DNA of 64,000 nt, from the NCBI RefSeq assembly GCF_002116635.1, contig NZ_LQPW01000039.1, forward strand, positions 62,001 to 126,000, given 5' to 3'. Position numbers and translations under genes: made by a program. The notes under the pieces were generated by a model. The model searched no databases, had not been told where the DNA came from, and saw only the letters and a list, made by a program, of their open reading frames with translations. The stretch is from Mycobacterium szulgai. GTDB taxonomy: Bacteria; Actinomycetota; Actinomycetes; Mycobacteriales; Mycobacteriaceae. Below, piece after piece: positions 48,661-59,217 of the stretch (within the stretch, counting starts at the first letter, position 1; each line of letters starts with the position of its first letter).

Positions 48661-49512
48661 ATGACCCTGGATCTGACCGGATACTTCAACCGCATCAACT
48701 ACGGCGGCCCCACCGAACCGACCCTTGATGTGCTGCAGAATCTGGTGACGGCCCACACCCGAACGATTCCCTTCGAGAATCTCGATCCGTTGATGGGAGT
48801 TCCGGTGGACGACTTGGGGCCCGATGCGCTCATTGACAAACTAGTCCGCCGCCGCCGGGGCGGCTACTGCTTCGAACACAACGGGCTGATGGGTTACGTG
48901 CTGGCGCAGCTCGGGTATCGGGTGCGCCGTTTCGCCGGCCGGGTGGTGTGGATGCGCCCACCGGAGGCGCCACGTTCTGCGCAGACGCACACCATGCTGG
49001 CGGTCACGTTTCCCGGATCTCAGGGGTCTTATCTCGTCGACGTAGGCTTCGGCGGCCAGACGCCGCCGTCGCCGCTGCGCTTCGAGACCGGCGGCGTGCA
49101 ACAGACGACGCACGAACCGTACCGGCTCGAGGACCGCGGCGACGGGCTGATCCTGCAGGCGCAGGTTCGCGGCGAGTGGCAGACCCTGTACGAGTTCACC
49201 ACTGAGGTCCGCCCGCAGATCGACCTCACGGTCGGCAGCTGGTACACCTCGACCCACCCGGCGTCGCACTTCGTGACCGGCCTCATGGCGGCGGCGGTGA
49301 CCGAGGACGGGCGCTGCAACCTGTCCGGCGGCACCCTGGCCGTGCACCGCCCCGATGGTACCGAGAAGGTTCTGCTCGAGGATGCCGCCGCGGTAGTCGA
49401 TACGCTGGCCGATCGCTTCGGTATCAACGTCGCCGATCTCGGCGAGCGCAGTGCGCTGCAGGCGCGGATCGACCGGCTACTGTCCGGGCAGCCAGTCGCC
49501 AATTCGGCGTAG
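48661..49512 (+). CDS. nat: Arylamine N-acetyltransferase
   Basis: 283 aa from ATG 48661; this start places the catalytic triad exactly at Cys70 (RGGYCFEH), His110 (SAQTHTML) and Asp127 (YLVDVGFGG), the numbers known for mycobacterial NAT, which argues against ATG 48652. NAT uses acetyl- or propionyl-CoA. In mycobacteria it is encoded in the cholesterol cluster and may consume propionyl-CoA from sterol breakdown. It is convergent with aspB, and the two coding regions overlap by 36 bp at their 3' ends. Confidence 0.94.
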   Translation: MTLDLTGYFNRINYGGPTEPTLDVLQNLVTAHTRTIPFENLDPLMGVPVDDLGPDALIDKLVRRRRGGYCFEHNGLMGYVLAQLGYRVRRFAGRVVWMRPPEAPRSAQTHTMLAVTFPGSQGSYLVDVGFGGQTPPSPLRFETGGVQQTTHEPYRLEDRGDGLILQAQVRGEWQTLYEFTTEVRPQIDLTVGSWYTSTHPASHFVTGLMAAAVTEDGRCNLSGGTLAVHRPDGTEKVLLEDAAAVVDTLADRFGINVADLGERSALQARIDRLLSGQPVANSA

Positions 49513-50643
49513 GGCTTCTTCGATGTCGCTGGTCGGCCCGGCGAACGACAGGCGGACAAACGAATTTCCCCGGGTGGTATCGAAGTCGATGCCCGGTGCA
49601 ATGGCAACACCGGTGTCCGCCAACAACTTTGAGCAGAACGCCAGGGAATCGGTGGTGAAGTCGGAAACGTCGGCGTAGACGTAGAACGCACCGTCGGTGG
49701 GCGCCAGCCGCTCAATGCCGATCTCGCGCAGGCCACCGAGTAACAGCGACCGGTTGATCGCGTAGTGCGCCAGGTTGCCGTCGGCTTCCGCGGTCGCCTC
49801 CGGGGTGAAGGCCGAAACCGCCGCGATCTGGGATAGCACCGGCGGGCAGATGGTGAAATTGCCGGTGAGGCAATCCACTGCGCGGCGCAATTCGGCCGGC
49901 ACCAGCAGCCAACCCAGTCGCCAGCCGGTCATCGCGTAGTACTTGGAAAAGCTGTTGACCACTATCGCGTTTCGTGATGTCTGCCACGCGCAGCTGGTTT
50001 GTGGCGCTCCGTCGTAGACCAGGCCGTGGTATACCTCATCGCTGATCAGCCGGACTCCGGAGGCATCGCACCAAGACGCTATCGCGGCCAGCTCTTCCGG
50101 CGGGATCACCGTGCCGGTGGGGTTGGCCGGGCTGGCGACGATCACCCCCTGCACCGGCGGATCGAGTTCGGCGAGCATCTGCGCGGTGGGCTGAAACCGG
50201 GTCTGCGGGCCACATGGGATCTCCACGACCTCACATCCCAACGCGGACAGGATGTTCCGGTAGCAGGGGTAGCCGGGGCTGGCCATTGCCACCCGGTCGC
50301 CTACGTCGAAGCACGCCAGGAATGCCAGCAGGAATCCGCCCGAAGACCCCGTGGTGACCACCACCGCATCGACGTCGACGGAGATGCCGTGCTGGCGCTG
50401 GTAATCCGCCGCGATTGCGCTGCGCAACTCTGGAATGCCCAGGGCCACGGTGTAACCCAATTGGTTGAGGTGTAGCGCGGCGGCCGCGGCCGCCCGTACC
50501 GGCTCGGGGGCGCCCACGCTCGGCTGGCCCGCCGAGAGGTTCACCAGATCACCATGGCTGCGCTGGCGCTCGGCGGCTGCCAGCCAGACATCCATCACAT
50601 AGAACGGTGGGATGCCGGCGCGCTGTGCGACACGCTCATTCAC
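49477..50643 (-). CDS. aspB: PLP-dependent aminotransferase AspB
   Basis: 388 aa from GTG 50643; this start gives the family N-terminus (NERVAQRAGIPPFYVMDV) and overlaps the fadE33 stop by 8 bp. It is a class I/II aminotransferase with the PLP lysine in NSFSKYYAMTGWRLGW and substrate arginine near FVRLSFAG. It matches Rv3565. Its role inside the sterol cluster is unclear. It is the last gene of the fadD3-led operon. Confidence 0.9.
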   Translation of the reverse strand: MNERVAQRAGIPPFYVMDVWLAAAERQRSHGDLVNLSAGQPSVGAPEPVRAAAAAALHLNQLGYTVALGIPELRSAIAADYQRQHGISVDVDAVVVTTGSSGGFLLAFLACFDVGDRVAMASPGYPCYRNILSALGCEVVEIPCGPQTRFQPTAQMLAELDPPVQGVIVASPANPTGTVIPPEELAAIASWCDASGVRLISDEVYHGLVYDGAPQTSCAWQTSRNAIVVNSFSKYYAMTGWRLGWLLVPAELRRAVDCLTGNFTICPPVLSQIAAVSAFTPEATAEADGNLAHYAINRSLLLGGLREIGIERLAPTDGAFYVYADVSDFTTDSLAFCSKLLADTGVAIAPGIDFDTTRGNSFVRLSFAGPTSDIEEALRRIGDWLPGQ

Positions 50644-51589
50644 TGGGGGCGAGCACCTCTGCTTCCAGTCGGCGCAGCAGTTCACGCGGCGACTCGAGCA
50701 GCTGGGCGCTGCCGTGCGCGCGTTTGAAATACAGATGCATGTCGTGTTCCCAGGTGATCGCGATGCCGCCGTGCAGCTGAATGCCTTCGGCCGCAACCTT
50801 ACTCAGCGCTTCGCTGGCCGCCAGCCGCGCGGTGGCGGCATTGGCGGAGGTGGGTTGGTTGCAGGCCTCGTTGACCACAGCTTTGGCCGCGGCGACCATC
50901 ACGTACAGGTCGGCCATCCGGTGCTTGAGTGCCTGAAAGCTGCCGATCGGGCGCCCGAATTGCACTCGGCTCTTGGCATATTCGACGGTCAATTCCAGGC
51001 AGCGTTCGGCGGCGCCGATCTGCTCGGCCGCCAGCAGGACCGCCGCGGTGTCGGCTAGGCCGGGGTCCGCGCCGACGGATTCGGTTCCTTCCGGCTCGAC
51101 CCGCGCCAGCCGGCGGGTGGGGTCCATGGTGGTCACGGGGTGCGCGCTGAACCGAATCCAACGGCTCAGCCGGCCGTCCGAGGCGGCGACGACGACGTCG
51201 GCGATGTCGCCGTTGACCACGTAATCGGGGTCGAGGACCAGTGCTCCGATCGAGGTTCCTTCGGCGAGTGCGCCCAGCGTTTGCGCGTCGGGCTCAGCAG
51301 CGGTGAGCAATGCCAGTTCCGCCAGGGTGGTGCCCAACAGGGGAGAAGGGACCAGCCCGCGGCCCAGCTCTTGTAAAACCGTTGCCGCATCGGCCAATTC
51401 GCCGCCGGCGCCGCCCAGTTCCTCGGGGATAACCAGCGCGGCGGCGCCGACCTGCTCGCACAGCAGCTGCCACAGCGACTCGTCATAACCGCAGTCGGAC
51501 TCCATCGCCGCGCGCACCGCCGTCGGGCTGGCATGCTTGGTTACCAAGGCGGCGACGGTCTCCCGCAGCAATTCCCGTTCATCAGTCAT
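50636..51589 (-). CDS. fadE33: Acyl-CoA dehydrogenase FadE33
   Basis: 317 aa from ATG 51589. An ACAD with YAKSRVQFGRPIGSFQALKH and LHGGIAITWEHDMHLYFKRA. This short type lacks the C-terminal helical part of full ACADs and pairs with FadE31 in reported heteromers. It acts on CoA intermediates of C/D-ring degradation. ATG 51589 is preferred over upstream in-frame starts because of the family N-terminus (TDERELLRETVAALV). Confidence 0.9.
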   Translation of the reverse strand: MTDERELLRETVAALVTKHASPTAVRAAMESDCGYDESLWQLLCEQVGAAALVIPEELGGAGGELADAATVLQELGRGLVPSPLLGTTLAELALLTAAEPDAQTLGALAEGTSIGALVLDPDYVVNGDIADVVVAASDGRLSRWIRFSAHPVTTMDPTRRLARVEPEGTESVGADPGLADTAAVLLAAEQIGAAERCLELTVEYAKSRVQFGRPIGSFQALKHRMADLYVMVAAAKAVVNEACNQPTSANAATARLAASEALSKVAAEGIQLHGGIAITWEHDMHLYFKRAHGSAQLLESPRELLRRLEAEVLAPSE

Positions 51590-51668
51590 GGCGCCGCTCA
51601 TCCTCATCGCTAGCGGGAGGTGCCCCCACATTGTTCTTCCGCTCTGCCTCGTCGCCGGCGCTAGTCAT
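51582..51668 (-). CDS. Possible 28-aa coupled small ORF between fadE32 and fadE33
   Basis: ATG 51668 overlaps the fadE32 stop (ATGA), and the TGA ends 5-7 nt inside fadE33, in a different frame. The product MTSAGDEAERKNNVGAPPAS... (28 aa) is very polar. It may only relay ribosomes between the two genes; no family match is claimed. Confidence 0.25.
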   Translation of the reverse strand: MTSAGDEAERKNNVGAPPASDEDERRHD

Positions 51669-52609
51669 GGCAAAGCCTCCAATACCCGCCGCCGGTGCTG
51701 CTCGGGGGTGCCCCACGCCGACCGTAATGCCTGCACCCGCAACAGCAACAACGACAGGTCGTGTTCCTGGGTGAACCCGATCGCGCCGTGGGTTTGCAAC
51801 GACGACCGCGCCGCCAGCAGGGCCGCCTCACCCGCAGCCAATTTGGCCGCGCTGACGTCGCGGGGTTGCATTGACAATGCGGCGCCGTAGACCAGGGGTC
51901 GAGCCAATTCGATGGCGATGTGGACGTCGGCGAGCTTGTGCTTGATCGCCTGATATGAGCCGATCACCCGGCCGAACTGAGTCCGTTGCTTGGCGTAATC
52001 GACGGTCGCGTTCAGCAGTGCCCCGGCGGCCCCGACCAGCTGTGCCGCGGTCGCCAGGGCGCCGAACTCGTAGGCGCGCTTGGTGTCCGCCTGCCACGGC
52101 TCGCCGATCGCGGTCACCTCGTAGAGGCGACGGCAGGGGTCGACGGACTCATGCTCGTCACCGGGCTCGGCTCCTCTGACGCCGCTTTCGTCGGCCAGCA
52201 GCACCAGCCCGGCGGTATCGGCATCGACCGCATACGGTACCTGCGGCGGTAGTGCGAGCGTGGCGATCAGCTCACCGCTGGCCAGCCCGGCGCTGCGCTC
52301 ATCTTCGGTCAGCAAAACCGGTGCTACAGCAATGGATTCGGTGACAGGGCCGGGCACGCACCAGTGCCCAAGACGTTCCAGAGCGACCACAAGGTCGACC
52401 GGGTGAGCGTCGATCCCGTCGTATTCTTCCGGTACCGCCAGTGCGGTGACGCCGAGGTTGGCCAGTTGCTCCCACACCTTGCGGCCGGGTGCGACGTCGC
52501 CGGCGGCCCAGGACCGGACCGCGCCGGGAAGATCCGCGGCACCCAGAGCCGCGTCGATACTGGCCGCGAAGTCGCGTTGCTGTTCGTCGAGTACGAATTC
52601 CACGGTCAC
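51665..52609 (-). CDS. fadE32: Acyl-CoA dehydrogenase FadE32
   Basis: 314 aa from GTG 52609, which overlaps the fadE31 stop (GTGA); the longer frame lies inside fadE31. An ACAD with YAKQRTQFGRVIGSYQAIKH and THGAIGFTQEHDLSLLLLR. It forms heteromers with FadE31 and is required for growth on HIP-type intermediates in related organisms. It is 75 bp upstream of fadE33. Confidence 0.9.
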   Translation of the reverse strand: MTVEFVLDEQQRDFAASIDAALGAADLPGAVRSWAAGDVAPGRKVWEQLANLGVTALAVPEEYDGIDAHPVDLVVALERLGHWCVPGPVTESIAVAPVLLTEDERSAGLASGELIATLALPPQVPYAVDADTAGLVLLADESGVRGAEPGDEHESVDPCRRLYEVTAIGEPWQADTKRAYEFGALATAAQLVGAAGALLNATVDYAKQRTQFGRVIGSYQAIKHKLADVHIAIELARPLVYGAALSMQPRDVSAAKLAAGEAALLAARSSLQTHGAIGFTQEHDLSLLLLRVQALRSAWGTPEQHRRRVLEALP

Positions 52610-53739
52610 TTCTTCTCTCGCGGCAGACCCAGCAGGCGTTCGGAGATTATATTTCGCTGGATCTCGTTGGTACCGGCGTAGATCGGCCCGCCGAGGGCGA
52701 ACAGCAGGCCTTCGGTCCACGGCCCCGCAAGCTCGCCGTCGGCGCCCCGGATGTCAAGTGCGGTCTGATGCAACGCCACGTCCAGGTCAGACCAGAACAC
52801 CTTCGTCACCGACGACTCCGCGCCCAGCTCACCGCCGGCGGCCAGTCTGGTGACGGTGCCGAACGTCTGCAGCCGGTAGGCCTGTGCCTTGATCCAGCCG
52901 TCGGCAACCCGCTCGGCGAACTCCGGTGGCGAGCCGCTTTCCCGCCACAGTCGCACCAGTCGTTCCGCGGCCGCCAGGAATCGGGCCGGGCTGCGCAGCG
53001 ACATGCCGCGTTCATTGCTCGACGTGCTCATGGCCGCGCGCCAGCCGTCGTTGGGGGTACCGATCACGTCCCGGTCGGGCACGAAGACGTCGTCGAGAAA
53101 GATCTCGCCGAAGCCGGTGTCGCCGCCCAACTGGACGATCGGCCGGACCGTGATGCCCTCGGCCTTGAGGTCGAACATGAAGTAGGTGAGTCCGTGGTGC
53201 CGTTCGGCCGTGGGGTCTGACCGGAACAGTCCAAATCCCATGTCGGCGAACGGTGCTCGCGAGCTCCAGATCTTCTGTCCGTTGAGCAGCCAGCCGCCGT
53301 CGGCCTTGGTGGCGGTCGAACGCAGCGACGCGAGGTCGCTGCCGGATTCGGGTTCCGACCAGGCCTGCGCCCAGATCTGTTCGCCGCTGGCCATTTTCAG
53401 CAGGATCCGGTCCAGCTGTTCTTCGGTGCCGTGCGCGAACAGCGTCGGCGCCAGCATCGAGGTGCCGTTGGCGCTGGCCCGGCCCGGCGCCCCGGCGCGA
53501 AAGTACTCCTCCTCGTACACCACCCAGTGCAGCAGCGGCGCATCACGGCCGCCGTACTTCTTCGGCCAGTTGATCACCGACAGGCCGGCATCGAACAGCA
53601 CCCGGTCCCAAACGCGATGCTGAGCAAAGCCTTCGGCGTTGTCATACGACCTGGTCGGTATGGACTCGCGGTTGGCGGCGAGGAAATCGCGCACCTCGGC
53701 CTGGAAGGCCAGCGTCTCTTCGTCGAAGTTCAGATCCAA
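52606..53739 (-). CDS. fadE31: Acyl-CoA dehydrogenase FadE31
   Basis: 377 aa from TTG 53739, which fits the family N-terminus (LDLNFDEETLAFQAEV) and starts 1 bp after the fadD3 stop; the open frame to 53850 lies inside fadD3. It is a full ACAD with WSEPESGSDLASLR, NGQKIWSS and the C-terminal GGPIYAGTNEIQRNIISERLLG. It is the catalytic partner of FadE32 and FadE33 in the HIP pathway. A TTG start is rare and may tune its translation. Confidence 0.9.
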   Translation of the reverse strand: MDLNFDEETLAFQAEVRDFLAANRESIPTRSYDNAEGFAQHRVWDRVLFDAGLSVINWPKKYGGRDAPLLHWVVYEEEYFRAGAPGRASANGTSMLAPTLFAHGTEEQLDRILLKMASGEQIWAQAWSEPESGSDLASLRSTATKADGGWLLNGQKIWSSRAPFADMGFGLFRSDPTAERHHGLTYFMFDLKAEGITVRPIVQLGGDTGFGEIFLDDVFVPDRDVIGTPNDGWRAAMSTSSNERGMSLRSPARFLAAAERLVRLWRESGSPPEFAERVADGWIKAQAYRLQTFGTVTRLAAGGELGAESSVTKVFWSDLDVALHQTALDIRGADGELAGPWTEGLLFALGGPIYAGTNEIQRNIISERLLGLPREKK

Positions 53740-53740
53740 T

Positions 53741-55282
53741 TCAGGCCAACTCTCGCAGTTGTGGTTTGACCACCTTGCCGGCGGCGTTGCGCGGCAAGGT
53801 GTCGACGAATCGCACCGATCGCGGCGCCTTGAAGTTCGCCAAATGCTCACGGGTATAGGCGATTACCGATGCCTCATCGAGGTTGGCTCCGGGCCGGGCG
53901 ACGACGAAGGCCCGGCCCACTTCGCCCAGGCGCTGGTCGGGTACGCCGATCACCGCGGCGTCGGCCACGCCGTCCATCCGGGCCAGCACCTGCTCGATCT
54001 CGGCGGGGTAGACGTTGAAGCCGCCGCAGATGTACATGTCCTTGAGCCGGTCGGTGATCCGCAGATTGCCGGCCTGGTCAACGGTGCCGATGTCGCCGGT
54101 GTGCAACCAGCCGTCGGAATCGATTGCGGCGGCGGTGGCTTCGGGGTCGTCGAGGTAGCCCAGCATGACATTGGGCCCGCGCAGCAGAACCTCTCCCGTC
54201 TCCGAACCGCCGTCGGCTATGCGCAGTTCGAAGTCGGCGAACGGGCGCCCGCAGGTGGTCGCCACCGTTACCGCGTCGTCGTCGGCGCGGCACATCGTGC
54301 CCATGCCATTGGCCTCGGTCAGGCCATAAGCCGTGAGCACGATGTCGATATCGAGCTCGGACTGCATGCGTTCCACCAGGACCACCGGAACCGTCGCTGC
54401 TCCCGTCACCGCGAACCGCAGTGAGCTCAGGTCGTACTCGGCGCGGGCCGGGTGATCGAGCAGGGTCTGATAGATGGTCGGCGGCCCGGGCAGCACGGTG
54501 ATGCGGTGTTGCTCGATGGCCTGCAGGGTGCGCAACGGGTCGAACGTCAGGTGTGGGATCAGCGTCGCGCCGGTCTGCAGGCAAGCCAGGATGCCGGCCT
54601 TGTAGCCGAAGTTGTGGAAGAACGGGTTGATGCAGAGGTAACGGTCGTCGCTGGTGATCTTGCCGTTGGCCGCCCACGACGCCGACGCCCCCAGCGACTG
54701 CCGATGGGCACACAGCACGCCTTTGCTGCGGCCGGTGGTGCCGGACGTGAACAGGATGTCGCTGATGTCGTCGGGCGTGACGGCGGCGGCGCGGGCGGGT
54801 ACAGCCGCGACGCCGGAACCGAGGGCGACGAACTCATCCCAGCTGCCGGCCCCCGTCTCCGGCGTGTCGATCGGGATGCGGACGATGTGACGCATTGCGG
54901 GCAAAGCGGCGCGGTCGAGGTCGGCGGCACGATCGTTGCCGAGGAACCGGCCCGCCGCGAACAGCACCGGCGTATCGGTTCGAGCCAGGATGTCGGCGGC
55001 CTCGCCCGCGGTATAGCGGGTGTTCAGCGGCACCATCGCAGCACCGGCGTGGTGGATGGCCAGGCAGGCCACCACCCAGTGCCAGGTATTCGGCGACCAG
55101 ATGGCGATCCGGTCTTGAGGCTCGACTCCCAGCGCGATGAGCGCGGCGGCGGCGCGGTAGATCTCGTCGCGCAGCTCAGTGGCGGTGAATGTCCGGTCCT
55201 CGGTGATCAGAACCTGGTGATCGGGGAGCTGGGTCACGAGACGATGCAGCGCCGCGGGCACGGTGCGGGGATCGTCGGACAT
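53741..55282 (-). CDS. fadD3: HIP-CoA ligase FadD3
   Basis: 513 aa acyl-adenylate-forming enzyme. The P-loop-like motif is LFTSGTTGRSKGV (about residue 176), the A5 motif is LTAYGLTEANG, the A8 motif is GWLHTGDIG...RLKDMYICGGFNVYP, and the C-terminal catalytic Lys is in NAAGKVVKPQL. FadD3 activates the steroid C/D-ring product HIP with CoA, the entry step of the KstR2 pathway; HIP-CoA is the KstR2 ligand. It is first in the run fadD3-fadE31-fadE32-fadE33-aspB, leaderless from the promoter at 55289-55294 and controlled by the KstR2 operator. Confidence 0.93.
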   Translation of the reverse strand: MSDDPRTVPAALHRLVTQLPDHQVLITEDRTFTATELRDEIYRAAAALIALGVEPQDRIAIWSPNTWHWVVACLAIHHAGAAMVPLNTRYTAGEAADILARTDTPVLFAAGRFLGNDRAADLDRAALPAMRHIVRIPIDTPETGAGSWDEFVALGSGVAAVPARAAAVTPDDISDILFTSGTTGRSKGVLCAHRQSLGASASWAANGKITSDDRYLCINPFFHNFGYKAGILACLQTGATLIPHLTFDPLRTLQAIEQHRITVLPGPPTIYQTLLDHPARAEYDLSSLRFAVTGAATVPVVLVERMQSELDIDIVLTAYGLTEANGMGTMCRADDDAVTVATTCGRPFADFELRIADGGSETGEVLLRGPNVMLGYLDDPEATAAAIDSDGWLHTGDIGTVDQAGNLRITDRLKDMYICGGFNVYPAEIEQVLARMDGVADAAVIGVPDQRLGEVGRAFVVARPGANLDEASVIAYTREHLANFKAPRSVRFVDTLPRNAAGKVVKPQLRELA

Positions 55283-55287
55283 GGCAC

Positions 55288-55323
55288 TAGGCTAACAAAG
55301 CAAGTGCTTGGTAGGTTAGCCTA
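55288..55323. promoter_or_regulatory. KstR2 operator with symmetric divergent leaderless promoters
   Basis: The core AGCAAGTGCTTGGT (55299-55312) fits the KstR2 pattern AnCAAGnnCTTGnT. Perfect 9-bp arms TAGGCTAAC (55288-55296) and GTTAGCCTA (55315-55323) share the same axis. Each arm contains TAGCCT on the strand of its gene: plus 55317-55322 is 7 nt from the fadE30 ATG, and minus 55294-55289 is 6 nt from the fadD3 ATG. Both transcripts would start at the start codon, and KstR2 would sit where the -35 region is. Confidence 0.85.
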
Positions 55324-55329
55324 CAGGTC

Positions 55330-56474
<1,145 letters not shown>

Positions 56475-56478
<4 letters not shown>

Positions 56479-57263
56479 GCTTGTCTGAAGCACCCAAAGA
56501 GGTTGCCGGACACGGACTTCTGGACGACAAGGTGGTCGTGGTGACCGCAGCCGCGGGTACCGGCATCGGCTCGGCCACCGCGCGGCGGGCGCTGCTCGAA
56601 GGCGCGAATGTCGTCATCTCCGATCACCATGAACGGCGGCTGGGGGAGACCGCGCACCAATTATCCGCGCTGGGTCTGGGACGAGTCGAAAGCGTCGTCT
56701 GCGACGTGACATCGAGCGTGCAGGTCGATGCTTTGATCTCGTCCTGCACGGCCCGGTTCGGGCGGCTCGACGTGCTGGTGAACAACGCCGGGCTGGGCGG
56801 GCAGACTCCGGTGGCCGACATGACCGACGACGAGTGGGACCGGGTCCTGGACGTGTCGCTGACATCGGTATTCCGGGCCACGCGGGCGGCGCTGCGCTAC
56901 TTTCGCGATGCACCGCACGGCGGGGTGATCGTCAACAACGCCAGCGTCCTGGGCTGGCGGGCCCAACACTCGCAGTCGCACTACGCCGCAGCCAAGGCCG
57001 GGGTTATGGCGTTAACACGTTGCAGCGCAATAGAAGCCGCAGAATACGGCGTCCGGATCAACGCGGTGTCGCCCAGCATCGCCCGGCACAAGTTTCTGGA
57101 CAAGACGACATCGGCTGAGCTGCTCGACCGGCTTGCGGCGGGCGAGGCATTCGGGCGCGCTGCCGAGCCCTGGGAGGTGGCGGCCACCATCGCGTTCCTG
57201 GCTAGCGACTACTCGAGTTACCTCACCGGAGAAGTGATTTCGGTATCAAGTCAGCATCCGTGA
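56475..57263 (+). CDS. ipdF: Short-chain dehydrogenase IpdF
   Basis: 262 aa from GTG 56475, which overlaps the fadE30 stop (GTGA); the longer frame is inside fadE30. The Rossmann motif is VTAAAGTGIGSATA, the active site is NNASVLG ... SHYAAAKAG (Ser, Tyr-xxx-Lys). Position and length match Rv3559c (IpdF), the oxidoreductase acting on the 5-hydroxyl of the HIP intermediate. It is followed after 16 bp by a convergent PPE gene. Confidence 0.9.
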
Positions 57264-57279
57264 GCCAGCTACGGCGCCG

Positions 57280-58914
57280 TTACGGCAACAGCCGGCTCAG
57301 GTTGAACAAGCCCGATACCCCAGTGCCCATATTGAAAAAGCCCGAGTCAACGCCGGCAGTGGTGGTGCTCAACGCGGTATTCAAAACCCCGACATTGCCA
57401 ATGCCGGAAATTCGGGCGTTAGAAAGCGTGCCGCCGCTAACCGAGTTGAAGAATCCGGACATATCGCCGTGGAGCACGCCACCGGTGGCGGAGTTGAAGA
57501 ACCCGGAGACTCCATTGCCAGTGTTGCCGTAGCCCGAGTTAACGGCGCCGCTGTTGGTGGTGGCTCCGACGGTCGTGTTCGTATTGCCCGAGTTGAAGAA
57601 GCCCGTGTTTACGTTCCCCGAGTTCCCCGCACCGGTGTTGTCGCTGCCTGCGTTGTCGAAGCCGGTGTTGACGTTGCCAGAGTTCCCGAAGCCGGTGTTC
57701 TCGGCGCCCGAGTTACCGAAGCCGGTGTTGAAACTGCTCGTATTGCCGAAGCCGGTGTTGCCGACACCGGAGTTGCCGAAGCCGACGTTGCCGGTGCCCG
57801 AATTGCCGATGCCGAGGGCGTTGAGATGGCCCGGCTGAAGAGCGTTGACACCTGAGTTGAAGAAGCCGATGTTGCCCTGGCCGGAGTTGAAGAAACCGAT
57901 GTTGCCGGCACCGGAGTTTCCGATGCCGATGTTGTTGACACCCGAGTTCAGCCCGCCGAACGTGAACTGGCCGGTGGCCGAGTTGTAGAAGGTGTTCCCC
58001 ACACCGATCAGGTTGTTGCCGGTAAGCCCGAAACCGGTGTTGTTGTTACCGGTGTTAGCGGCACCCATGTTGCCGTTGCCGGTGTTTCCGCCGCCGGTGT
58101 TGTTGTTGCCCTGGTTTCCGAAGCCGAAGTTGCTGTTGCCGAGATTGCCCATGCCCACGTTCAGGCCACCATTGAGGCCGACGCCGGTGTTGCCCAATCC
58201 GATGTTTCCGTTGCGGAGGTTGCCGAAGCCGATGTTGCCGTTACCGCGGTTACCGCTGCCGCCGTTGCTGTTGCCGATGTTTCCGCCGCCGACATTGGTA
58301 TTGCCGTTGTTTCCGTTGCCCAGGTTGCCGGTGCCCTTGTTGCCGCTGCCGACATTGGCCGCGGTGTTACCGACGCCCAGGTTGGGCAGGCTCATCAATA
58401 GTTGCTCAAAGGGGTTTAGTGCCGCTGCCGCCGACGAGGCTCCGGCGTGATAGCCGAACATCGCCGCGACGTCGGTTGCCCAGAACTGCTCATAGATGCC
58501 TTCGGCGGCCGCGATCGCAGGTGCGTTGAGCCCGAACCAGTTTGAGCGCACCAGCTGCAGGAATGCGTTGCGATTGGCGGCAATCTCCAGCGGATGAATG
58601 GTAGCCGCCTTGGCGGCTTCAAACGCGCTGGCGACCGCTTTGGCTTGGGAGGAGGCGGTGATCGCTCGCGTTGCGGCAGCCCGCAGGAAACCCGCGTACG
58701 GGCCGGCGGCGGCCAGCATCGCCTTTGCGGCCTGCCCCTGCCAAGCGTGGCCGGCCAGGTTGGACGTCAACGACCCGAAGGAATCGGCTGCGGCGCTGAG
58801 TTCCTCGGACAGCCCGCCCCACGCCGTTGCGGCTTCCAGCATCGGGGCCGAACCCGCCCCGAGGGACATTTGCAACGAGATGACTTCCGGCGGCAACATC
58901 GCAAAACTGACCAT
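57280..58914 (-). CDS. PPE-MPTR protein, copy 1 (PPE64-like position)
   Basis: 544 aa. The PPE domain (1-180) begins [18 protein letters not shown] and contains [14 protein letters not shown] and [13 protein letters not shown]. The rest is NxGxGN MPTR repeats ending [16 protein letters not shown] 58914 has AGGAGG five bases upstream on its strand. It is the most diverged of three tandem paralogues that occupy the place of PPE64 (Rv3558) between ipdF and kstR2. It is convergent with ipdF. Confidence 0.9.
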   Translation of the reverse strand: MVSFAMLPPEVISLQMSLGAGSAPMLEAATAWGGLSEELSAAADSFGSLTSNLAGHAWQGQAAKAMLAAAGPYAGFLRAAATRAITASSQAKAVASAFEAAKAATIHPLEIAANRNAFLQLVRSNWFGLNAPAIAAAEGIYEQFWATDVAAMFGYHAGASSAAAALNPFEQLLMSLPNLGVGNTAANVGSGNKGTGNLGNGNNGNTNVGGGNIGNSNGGSGNRGNGNIGFGNLRNGNIGLGNTGVGLNGGLNVGMGNLGNSNFGFGNQGNNNTGGGNTGNGNMGAANTGNNNTGFGLTGNNLIGVGNTFYNSATGQFTFGGLNSGVNNIGIGNSGAGNIGFFNSGQGNIGFFNSGVNALQPGHLNALGIGNSGTGNVGFGNSGVGNTGFGNTSSFNTGFGNSGAENTGFGNSGNVNTGFDNAGSDNTGAGNSGNVNTGFFNSGNTNTTVGATTNSGAVNSGYGNTGNGVSGFFNSATGGVLHGDMSGFFNSVSGGTLSNARISGIGNVGVLNTALSTTTAGVDSGFFNMGTGVSGLFNLSRLLP

Positions 58915-59217
58915 GATGACCTCCTACCCGACTCCACCGATCGCCATCGAAGCGACCAGTGCCCGAATGGAATCGAGCGATTCACCGTCAGATGCTACGA
59001 CGCTGCTGGTACCGGCATTGCGTTTTCGCCGCAAAGGGTTTGAGCGGGGTTAAGCCGTCGCCAGGGCGGGTGCAAACGCGGACGGATCCTACGACCTTGT
59101 CGCCGCGGCGGCGGCAAAACGCATCGGCCTCGCACGAAATTGCGGCCCTTTGGCGGTACGAATACCACCAAAGGGCCGCCGTCCCCCGACGCCTAACCTG
59201 CCAATTGCGTTGTGCGG
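58915..59217. other. 303-bp gap between PPE copies 1 and 2
   Basis: It holds the ribosome-binding site of PPE copy 1 (58917-58923), a strong hairpin behind copy 2 (59142-59179) and otherwise unremarkable GC-rich DNA. I see no gene in it. Confidence 0.6.
59142..59179 (-). terminator. Hairpin terminator behind PPE copy 2
   Basis: A perfect 12-bp stem (59142-59153 GCGGCCCTTTGG with 59168-59179) is extended by three inner pairs around a 6-nt loop. It lies 38-76 nt past the stop of the minus-strand PPE copy 2 gene. No U-tract. Confidence 0.75.
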
